Source: Sphingomonadaceae bacterium (GTDB lineage Bacteria > Pseudomonadota > Alphaproteobacteria > Sphingomonadales > Sphingomonadaceae). Taken from it: 9,743 bases of DNA. The DNA lies in contig JACMKH010000181.1 in the NCBI GenBank assembly GCA_014380205.1, forward strand, positions 1-9,743, given 5' to 3'. Made by a program: the position numbers and the translations under genes. Below, piece after piece: positions 1 through 6,150 of the stretch (its first letter is position 1; each line of letters begins with the position of its first letter). Under the pieces are notes generated by a model, which saw only the letters and a list, made by a program, of their open reading frames with translations, did not search any database and was not told the origin of the DNA.

Positions 1-3000
1 CGAGGGCGCGAGGCGCGCGCGCGCGATTAGCGCGTTGAACTGCTGGACGCGCGCGCGGTGCGCCGCGAGCCAGGCATCGACATCGGCGACCGGATCCTTG
101 CTGCTGGTGCGCGCGAGGAAATCGAGCCGGAGCTGCTCGAAATCGCGGCTGAGCCCCGCCGTGAGCAGCCGCTCCCATGGGTCGCGCGAGACGAAGCGGA
201 TCGCCGCCGCCTTGGCCCAGTCGAGCCCGAGCGCCTCGCCGAGCCGGACATAGGCGCGCGTCACCTCGACCTCACCGACCTTGAGCCTTCCGGCGAGCGC
301 CGAGGCGCCGATCGCGCCGTCGAGCTCGTAGAGCCGCACGATCCGCGCGACCAGCTCGGGGTCGAGGCCCATCTCGGCGAGCCGCGCCGTGAGCGCCGAC
401 GACTGGAGCCGCGCCTCGTCCTTGAGCAGATCCTCGCGCGCCTCGTCGAGCCGCTTCACGCCGGGGCCGAGCTGCGCGGCGACCTCGCCCGGCATCACCA
501 CCGTCGAGCAGCTTCTGAGCAGATCGGCAAGGTGTAGGCGCACGCTCGATCGCGCGATCGCGAACACCTGAAGCCGCTCGTTCTCGGCGATCGTGGTGGT
601 CTCGATCGCCTCCCACAAAGGCTCAAGCGCGAACAGCTGGTCGGCCGCGATATAGGCCACGGCGATCTGGGAAAGCGCGACGCCCTCCTCCTCGGCGAGC
701 TCGAACGGGCCGACGAAGCCGATCCGGTTGACCACGAGGTTGGCGATCTTGGTCGCGAGAATTTCGCGCCGCAGCCGATGACCTTCGATCGCCTTGGCGA
801 AGCGCTCGCGCATCGGCGCGGGGAAGGCCGCCATCAGCATCGGCTCGAGCGTCGGATCGTCGGGAAGCTTGGCCCGCTCGACCGCGTCCTGGAGCGCGAG
901 CTTCGAATGCGCGAGCAGCACCGAGAGCTCGGGGCGGGTGAGGCCGCGCCCGTCCTGCGCGCGGCGAAGCAGGTCCTCGTTCGAGCCGAGCCCTTCGACG
1001 ACGCGGTCGATGCGCTTCATGCCCTCGAGGATTTCGATCACGCGGACCTGGCTCGGCAGCGCGTGCGCGCCCTCGAACTCGGCGATCGACAGCGCGAGCG
1101 TCTGGAGCCGATTGTCCTCGAGCACGAGCGCGCCGACCTCATCGGTCATCTCGGCGAGCAGCGCGTTGCGGTCCTCGAAGCCGAGCCGGCCCTCCTGCAT
1201 CTCCCGGTTGAGCGGGATCTTGATGTTGACCTCGTTATCCGAGCAGTCGACACCCGCGCTGTTGTCGATGAAATCGGTGTTCATCCGGCCGCCTTGCTCG
1301 GCGAACTCGATCCGTCCCGCCTGGGTGCAGCCGAGATTGGCGCCCTCGCCGATTACCTTCGCGCGAATCTCCTTGCCGTTGACGCGGAGCTTGTCGTTGG
1401 CGGGGTCGCCGACGTCGACGTTGCTCTCCTGGCTCGCCTTCACATAGGTGCCGATCCCGCCGAACCAGATCAGGTCGACATCGGCCCTGAGGATCGCCGA
1501 GATCAGCTCGGCGGGGCGCATCGTCGCGGCCTCGACGCCGAGCATCGCCTGGACCTGAGGCGAGAGCGGAATCTCCTTGAGCGAGCGCGCGTAAATGCCA
1601 CCGCCCTCGGAGATCAACGCGGTGTCGTAATCCTCCCAGCTCGACCGCGGCAGACCGAACATCCGCTGCCGCTCGGCCCAGCTCGCCGCCGGATCGGGAT
1701 CGGGATCGAGAAAGATATGCCGGTGATCGAATGCCGCGATGAGCTTAAGTGTTTGAGATAGCAGCATTCCGTTACCAAAAACATCCCCCGACATATCCCC
1801 ACAACCCGCCACGGTGACAGGATCGGTCTGGACGTCGATTCCCATTTCGAGGAAGTGGCGCTGGACCGAGATCCACGCGCCCTTGGCGGTGATCCCCATC
1901 GCCTTGTGGTCGTAGCCGTAGCCACCGCCGCTCGCGAAGGCGTCGCCAAGCCAGAAGCCGCGGTCGAGCGCGATAGCGTTGGCAACATCGGAGAAGCTCG
2001 CGGTCCCCTTGTCGGCCGCGACGACGAAATAGGCGTCATCGCCGTCGTCGCCGATCACCTGGTCTGGATCGACCACCTTCTCACCGACGATGTTATCGGT
2101 GACGGAGAGCAGCGTGCGGATGAAGATGCGATAGGCCTCCGTCCCTTCCGCCAGCCAGGCGTCGCGGTTCTCGGCGGGACTCGGCAGCTGCTTGGGATAG
2201 AAACCGCCCTTGGCGCCGGTCGGCACGATTACCGCGTTCTTGACGAGCTGCGCCTTCATCAGCCCCAAAATCTCGGTTCGGAAATCGTCGCGCCGGTCGG
2301 ACCAGCGCAGGCCCCCGCGCGCGACCGGGCCGCCGCGCAGGTGGATGCCCTCGACGCGCGGGCTGTAAACCCAGATCTCGCGCCACGGCACGGGCGCGGG
2401 AAGCCCAGGGATGCGCTTGCTGTCGAGCTTGAAGGCGAGCGCCTCCTTGGCCGCGGGGGCGAAGGCGTTGGTGCGCAGGCAGGCCTGGACCACCGCGCGC
2501 AGCGCGCGCAGGATCGCGTCGTCGTCGATCGCCGAGACCTGGGTCAGCCCCGCGTCGATCGCCTCGTTGAGTTCCTGCGCGCGCTTCTCGCGATCGCCTT
2601 GGAAGCCTGGGCCGTGGAGCGCGCCGAACAGGTCGAGCAGCGCGCGCGCGATGCGAGGCTCCTCACGCAGCGTCTCGACCACGGTGGCGAGCCCGTAGGA
2701 CAGGCCGGTCTGGCGCAAATAGCGGAACCAGGCGCGGAGCAAGGTGACCTCGCGCGGATCGAGCCCCGCCGCGATTATCAGCTGGTTGAACTCGTCGTTC
2801 TCGGCGCGCCCCTCGAGCACCGCCGCGATCGCGCCCTCCTTGACCTTGGCGCGCTGGAGCAGCGCGTCGAGATCGGCCTCGCCCGCGATCTCGAGCAGGA
2901 AATCGTGGATATGCCCGAGCCGACCCTCATGGAGCGGGGTGGGAAATTCCTCGAGCACGCGGAAGCCGAAATTCTCGAGCGTGGGGACAGCGTCCGAAAG

Positions 3001-4599
3001 CGGAATCGCGTCGCCCATCCGATAGAGCTTGAGCCTGAGCCGCGTCTCGGGATCGCCCGCGAGCTTGTAGAGCCGCGCGCCGCGCTGTTCGGGCTTGAGG
3101 CTCCGGAGCCGCGTGACGTCGCGCGCGGCCTCCTCGGCGCCATATTGCGAGCGGTAGGCGGCGGGAAAGGCGGGGGCGTAATCCATCGCGAGCCGCGTCG
3201 CGCGCGTCGCCGACCCGCGCTCGGCGAGATGCGCCTCGACCGCGGGGCCCCAGCCGCGCACCATCCGCTCGACCGCCGCGTCGAGCGCGGCGGCGTCGGG
3301 GAGCGCGGCGTCGGGCGCGACGTCGAGCGTGTAGCGCACGAAGGCGAGATCGCCGTCGCCGAGCTCGATCGACCAGCTCGACACCATCGCGTCGGTCGCG
3401 TCGGCGAGCAGCGCGCGGATCTGCTCGCGCCGCTCGGGGGTGAGCTCCTCGCGCGGAAGCCAGACGAAGGCGAACAGATGGCGCGTCAGCGCGCCAGGGA
3501 TCAGCAGCAGCTTGGCGCGCGGCCGGTCGGTGAGCGACATCGCGGTGAGCGCGACCTGCCTCAGCGTCTCGCGCTCGAAGCCGATCAAGATGTCGTGCGG
3601 CAGCCGTGAGAGCACATGCTGGAGCGCCTTGCCCGCATGGCCCGAGGGATCGAAGCCGAGCTCGTCCTCGAGCAGCTTGAGATCGGCGCGCAACATGGGC
3701 ACCTCGCGCGCGGGCGCGGTAAGTGCTTGGCTCGTCCACAATCCCGCGAACACCGAGAGCGCGACGACCTCGCCCCGCTCGCGGATCGGCACGACGACGA
3801 GATCGAGCGGGACGCGGCGGTGCACGGTTGAGATGCGATCGGACTTGGCGAGCAGCGGCACGCGCCCGCCGCGCGCGAAATAGGCGACCGCCTGGTCGAA
3901 CACGGTGCCGCCCCAGCAATCGGGGCCCGGAACGCGGAAGATGCCGAGCCCGTCCTCGCGGACATCGCCGATCTTCTCGATGCGGTGTCCGATCAAGGTG
4001 AAGTGATTGTCGGCGAACCAAGCGAGCAGCGCGCGGCTCTCGGCGTCCTCGATGGTCTCGGCGTCGGCGCGCATCCGCGCCTGCATCCTCTTCCAGTCGG
4101 CCACCGCGCACCGCACGTCGCGCAGCACGCGCTCGATGTCGTCGAGCAGCTCGCGGCGCTCGCGCGCGTCGACGCGCTCGATCTCGGTATAGACCACCGA
4201 TTCGCGCTTCGCATCCTTGGCCTCCGAGGCGAACTCGACCAGCCGGCCCTCCGCGTCGCGTACGACAGGAACGATCGGGTGGAGCAGCCGCAGCACCGCG
4301 AGGTTGTGCGCGGCGATCGTCGCGGCGATCGAATCGACGATGAAGGGCATGTCGTCGTTGACCACGGCGAGCCGCAGGATCCGCGCGCCGCTTTCGTCAG
4401 CGACCGATTCGAGGCGGATCGCCGATTCTCCCGGGGGACGCTCGGCCGCCGCCTCGGCGACGAAGCGCGCCGCCTCCTTGCGCGCGGTCTTGTTGAAGCC
4501 GTCGGTCTCGCCGGGCAGCGCCCCTTCGGTCAGCGCTTCGGCGATATCATCGATTCGCGCGCCGCTCGCGCGCTTGAGGGTCGTCGCGGTGTCGTTCAT
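1..4599 (-). CDS. gdhZ: NAD-specific glutamate dehydrogenase, large GDH-180 type (C-terminus cut by window edge)
   Basis: Oxidatively deaminates L-glutamate to 2-oxoglutarate and ammonium with NAD+ (EC 1.4.1.2) in the cytoplasm. The minus-strand frame is open from the ATG at 4599-4597 to the left edge: 1,533 codons without a stop. I checked the phase at residues 543, 766, 945 and 1106 and found no frameshift. The N-terminus carries the family's VNDDMPFIVDS segment (about residue 80-95, ACT-like region). The catalytic core includes RGGLRWSDRRDDF around W766, LMKAQLVKNAVIVP with K782 and K787, and GAKGGF with K797, the expected glutamate-binding and catalytic lysines. The nucleotide-binding region has GCGDMSGDVFGNGM at 932-945, followed by VIGEGANLG (1082-1090) and NTDFIDNSAGVDCSD (1107-1121). 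The family usually ends a few dozen residues later, so only the tail is missing. No strong Shine-Dalgarno precedes the start. It is divergent from the alcohol dehydrogenase and biochemically upstream of SucA. In Caulobacter the homologue GdhZ also binds FtsZ and affects division; whether that holds here is unknown. The symbol follows the Caulobacter name. Confidence 0.96.
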   Translation of the reverse strand, partial: MNDTATTLKRASGARIDDIAEALTEGALPGETDGFNKTARKEAARFVAEAAAERPPGESAIRLESVADESGARILRLAVVNDDMPFIVDSIAATIAAHNLAVLRLLHPIVPVVRDAEGRLVEFASEAKDAKRESVVYTEIERVDARERRELLDDIERVLRDVRCAVADWKRMQARMRADAETIEDAESRALLAWFADNHFTLIGHRIEKIGDVREDGLGIFRVPGPDCWGGTVFDQAVAYFARGGRVPLLAKSDRISTVHRRVPLDLVVVPIRERGEVVALSVFAGLWTSQALTAPAREVPMLRADLKLLEDELGFDPSGHAGKALQHVLSRLPHDILIGFERETLRQVALTAMSLTDRPRAKLLLIPGALTRHLFAFVWLPREELTPERREQIRALLADATDAMVSSWSIELGDGDLAFVRYTLDVAPDAALPDAAALDAAVERMVRGWGPAVEAHLAERGSATRATRLAMDYAPAFPAAYRSQYGAEEAARDVTRLRSLKPEQRGARLYKLAGDPETRLRLKLYRMGDAIPLSDAVPTLENFGFRVLEEFPTPLHEGRLGHIHDFLLEIAGEADLDALLQRAKVKEGAIAAVLEGRAENDEFNQLIIAAGLDPREVTLLRAWFRYLRQTGLSYGLATVVETLREEPRIARALLDLFGALHGPGFQGDREKRAQELNEAIDAGLTQVSAIDDDAILRALRAVVQACLRTNAFAPAAKEALAFKLDSKRIPGLPAPVPWREIWVYSPRVEGIHLRGGPVARGGLRWSDRRDDFRTEILGLMKAQLVKNAVIVPTGAKGGFYPKQLPSPAENRDAWLAEGTEAYRIFIRTLLSVTDNIVGEKVVDPDQVIGDDGDDAYFVVAADKGTASFSDVANAIALDRGFWLGDAFASGGGYGYDHKAMGITAKGAWISVQRHFLEMGIDVQTDPVTVAGCGDMSGDVFGNGMLLSQTLKLIAAFDHRHIFLDPDPDPAASWAERQRMFGLPRSSWEDYDTALISEGGGIYARSLKEIPLSPQVQAMLGVEAATMRPAELISAILRADVDLIWFGGIGTYVKASQESNVDVGDPANDKLRVNGKEIRAKVIGEGANLGCTQAGRIEFAEQGGRMNTDFIDNSAGVDCSDNEVNIKIPLNREMQEGRLGFEDRNALLAEMTDEVGALVLEDNRLQTLALSIAEFEGAHALPSQVRVIEILEGMKRIDRVVEGLGSNEDLLRRAQDGRGLTRPELSVLLAHSKLALQDAVERAKLPDDPTLEPMLMAAFPAPMRERFAKAIEGHRLRREILATKIANLVVNRIGFVGPFELAEEEGVALSQIAVAYIAADQLFALEPLWEAIETTTIAENERLQVFAIARSSVRLHLADLLRSCSTVVMPGEVAAQLGPGVKRLDEAREDLLKDEARLQSSALTARLAEMGLDPELVARIVRLYELDGAIGASALAGRLKVGEVEVTRAYVRLGEALGLDWAKAAAIRFVSRDPWERLLTAGLSRDFEQLRLDFLARTSSKDPVADVDAWLAAHRARVQQFNALIARARLAPS

Positions 4600-4674
4600 G
4601 CGGCGGGGTATGCGCCCGCGAGCAGCGGTTCTCAAGCCCCGGAAGGGAGCCCGCGCGTGGCTACCCTCGAATGC

Positions 4675-4704
4675 GGTCGGCAGGTTTCGCTCTATCCGCC
4701 GACC
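4675..4704. repeat. 7-bp inverted repeat in the divergent gdhZ / alcohol dehydrogenase intergenic region
   Basis: GGTCGGC (4675-4681) and GCCGACC (4698-4704) are perfect complements separated by 16 bases. They lie in the only space (4600-4787) that can hold promoters for the two divergent genes. A CTAGAT hexamer at 4714-4719 resembles a -10 box for the plus-strand gene, but I find no -35 at a good distance. The repeat could be an operator or a weak hairpin. A 7-bp repeat in GC-rich DNA can easily occur by chance, so this is a weak call. I see nothing else of note in this intergenic region apart from the alcohol dehydrogenase ribosome binding site (AGAGG, 4776-4780). Confidence 0.25.
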
Positions 4705-4787
4705 CTCTGTGTGCTAGATGTCGCTCGCCGCATGGCGATCGCCAGCGCCCCCACGGAGCATCTTCCAATAGCACAAGAGGTGACATC

Positions 4788-5816
4788 ATGCGCGCTACGC
4801 TCATGCGCGGGGCCGGGGAGGTTCGGATCGAGAATGTGCTCGACGCCGCCATCGTGGAGCCGACCGACGCGGTGATCCGCGTCACCCGCGCCTGCGTGTG
4901 AGGGAGCGATCTCTGGCCTTACGACGGCCCCAACGAGAATGGCCAGCGCATGGGCCATGAAGCGATCGGTGTCGTTGAGGACGTTGGCAGCGACGTGCAA
5001 GGCATCGAGCGCGGCCAGCTGGTCGTCATGCCCTTCGCCTATTCCGACGGGAGCTGCATGTTCTGCGATGAAGGGCTCCAGACCTCGTGCGTCCGCGGCG
5101 GCTTCTTCGGCAACGGCGGCGAGCCGGGCGGCGCCCAGGCGGAGGCGCTGCGCATTCCCCAGGCGGACGGAACGCTGTTCGCATTGGAGGTTGGCGAAGA
5201 CGACGCGCTGATGCCCTCGCTCCTGGCGCTTTCCGACGTGATGGGCACAGGCCATCACGCGGCCGTCACCGCGATCCGTTCGGGCGGCAAAGTCGCGGTC
5301 ATTGGCGACGGCGCGGTCGGCCTCTGCGGAGTCATCGCCGCGAAGCGCCTCGGTGCCGAGCAGATCATCATCATGGGTCGCCACCGTGACCGGATCGAGC
5401 TCGCCCGGGCATCCGGCGCGACGGATGTCGTGAGCAAGCGCGGCGAAGAGGGCATCGAGCGCGTGCGCGAGTTGAGCGGCGGCTTCGGGGTTCATTCGGT
5501 GCTGGAGTGCGTCGGCTCGGCGCAGGCGATGGACACGGCGCTGGCCATCGTTCGCCCCGGCGGGACAATTGGCCGCGTCGGCGTCCCCCATTATGGGCCC
5601 GTCGACCTGTGGACCATGCCCTTTTATCGCAATGTGACGGTGGCCGGCGGGCCCGCGCCCGTGCGCGCCTATATGGCCGAGTTGCTCCGCGATGTGATGG
5701 ACGGGCGGATCGAACCCGGCCGAGTGTTCGATCGGACCGTGGACCTCGACGGCGTGCCCGACGGCTATCGCGCGATGAACGAGCGCGAGGCGCTCAAGGT
5801 CTTGATCCGGCCATGA
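4788..5816 (+). CDS. Zinc-dependent medium-chain alcohol dehydrogenase with an in-frame TGA at the catalytic-zinc cysteine codon (selenoprotein candidate or pseudogene)
   Basis: An NAD(P)-dependent zinc alcohol dehydrogenase of the MDR superfamily; the natural substrate cannot be read from the sequence. ATG 4788 follows AGAGG (4776-4780) with a 7-base spacer, and the N-terminus MRATLMRGAGEVRIENV fits the family. The frame runs 342 codons to TGA 5814-5816 and is broken only by TGA at 4899-4901 (codon 38). The text there is TRACV-stop-GSDLWPYDG, where relatives read CVCGSDLW, so the stop replaces the first catalytic zinc ligand. The other expected ligands are present: H57 and E58 in GHE, and D150 in LSDVMGTGHH. 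C90, C93 and C101 match the reduced cysteine cluster of this subfamily. The Rossmann motif GDGAVG is at 173-178. Length is normal and nothing after codon 38 is damaged. Readings: selenocysteine insertion, a recent nonsense pseudogene, or a sequencing error. As ordinary code, only a 37-residue peptide is made, or a fragment restarting at M55 without the first ligand. UGA also ends this gene and sucA, so it is not a general sense codon here. Confidence 0.85.
4899..4949 (+). promoter_or_regulatory. Candidate SECIS-like hairpin directly downstream of the in-frame TGA
   Basis: After TGA (4899-4901), CTGGCC (4913-4918) pairs perfectly with GGCCAG (4941-4946). GCG (4906-4908) pairs with CGC (4947-4949), which leaves a 4-base bulge ATCT on the 5' side. 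The helix begins 4 bases after the TGA, and the large loop begins 17 bases after it, within the range known for bacterial SECIS elements, which sit inside the coding sequence just after UGA. Against it: the 22-base loop is larger than usual unless it folds further, for example a weak CG/CG pairing at 4922-4923 with 4934-4935. A competing GGCC/GGCC pairing (4915-4918 with 4926-4929) exists, and GC-rich coding DNA forms such hairpins by chance. Confidence 0.25.
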
Positions 5817-6005
5817 AGACTCCAGCTGCGACGCGGACAAATCCGAGCGATGCCATCAGGCGCGAAACGATCGAGGCGGCCGAATAGATGTGCTCGATCA
5901 TCGCCGGGTGACGAATTCCCGCTCCGGATCGGAAGAGATTCGAAAACTGGACCAGAACGTCCGCGAGAGACGTCGCAGCGCTGTTCGATAGTTGGTCGCC
6001 CAGCC
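5817..6005. other. Non-coding spacer after the alcohol dehydrogenase; no gene recognised
   Basis: No convincing gene is seen here on either strand. The third-position G/C bias typical of the neighbours is lost. A minus-strand frame is open through about 5798-6050 and includes a short ATG-initiated stretch reading MIEHIYSAASIVSRLMASLG. It has no ribosome binding site, overlaps the end of the alcohol dehydrogenase, and matches nothing I recognise. It could be the decayed remnant of a gene. I see no terminator with a T-tract for the alcohol dehydrogenase. Confidence 0.4.
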
Positions 6006-6085
6006 GAGGGGCCCCTCCACAACCTCCGCCTTCGGCTACGGCCGGTCCCCCTCATAGCGACCCCTAAGGGTCGCTCACGGGGAGG
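6006..6085. repeat. Palindromic intergenic repeat element (sphingomonad REP-like)
   Basis: The element starts with a 12-bp perfect palindrome, GAGGGGCCCCTC (6006-6017). It continues with GCCTTCGGC (6028-6036), which can form a tiny hairpin, then CCCCC (6047-6051). Next comes an 8-bp perfect hairpin: AGCGACCC (6056-6063), loop CTAA, GGGTCGCT (6068-6075). GGGGAGG (6079-6085) closes it and can pair with the CCCC run to enclose the hairpin. From memory, the order 'CCCCTCCAC ... GCCTTCGGC ... GGTCCCCCTC, hairpin, GGGGAGGATT' resembles a multicopy intergenic element common in Sphingomonas-type genomes. Copy number here could not be tested. It may also act as a transcript-end hairpin for the alcohol dehydrogenase, although no T-tract follows. 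Confidence 0.6.
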
Positions 6086-6092
6086 ATTGGGG

Positions 6093-6120
6093 TTGCGCCT
6101 GGGCCGTTGCGGCGCATATC
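6093..6120 (+). promoter_or_regulatory. Weak candidate promoter for sucA
   Basis: TTGCGC (6093-6098) and CATATC (6115-6120) are 16 bases apart and match the sigma-70 consensus at three of six positions each. They lie 30 bases before the sucA start and just after the palindromic repeat. This is the best pair I find in the spacer, but matches of this quality are common by chance. The main sucA promoter may be elsewhere. Confidence 0.2.
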
Positions 6121-6150
6121 GGACCTCCGCGCGTAAAGGACGCTTTTCCG

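Noticed and set aside
13..26. Alternating GCGCGC tract near the left edge
   Set aside because: Explained by consecutive Ala/Arg codons in the Ala/Arg-rich C-terminal part of the glutamate dehydrogenase.
778..1761. 327-codon plus-strand open frame
   Set aside because: Same shadow effect opposite the C-terminal half of the glutamate dehydrogenase; the protein is His/Arg/Leu-rich without motifs.
1855..3609. 584-codon open frame on the plus strand opposite the glutamate dehydrogenase
   Set aside because: Antisense shadow of a high-GC gene: no domain, no ribosome binding site, and the opposite strand encodes the complete catalytic core of the dehydrogenase.
2927..4111. 394-codon minus-strand open frame overlapping the glutamate dehydrogenase in another frame
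   Set aside because: Arg/Ala-rich low-complexity product; the true frame carries the conserved family motifs continuously through this region.
4692..5840. 382-codon minus-strand open frame opposite the alcohol dehydrogenase
   Set aside because: Mirror of the plus-strand dehydrogenase frame; it covers the divergent spacer and has no recognised domain. Its continuity does indirectly show that the plus gene has not been degraded by frameshifts.
5798..5910. Short minus-strand peptide reading MIEHIYSAASIVSRLMASLG in the spacer after the alcohol dehydrogenase
   Set aside because: About 35 codons, no ribosome binding site, overlaps the 3' end of the dehydrogenase, and no family recognised; not enough to call a gene.
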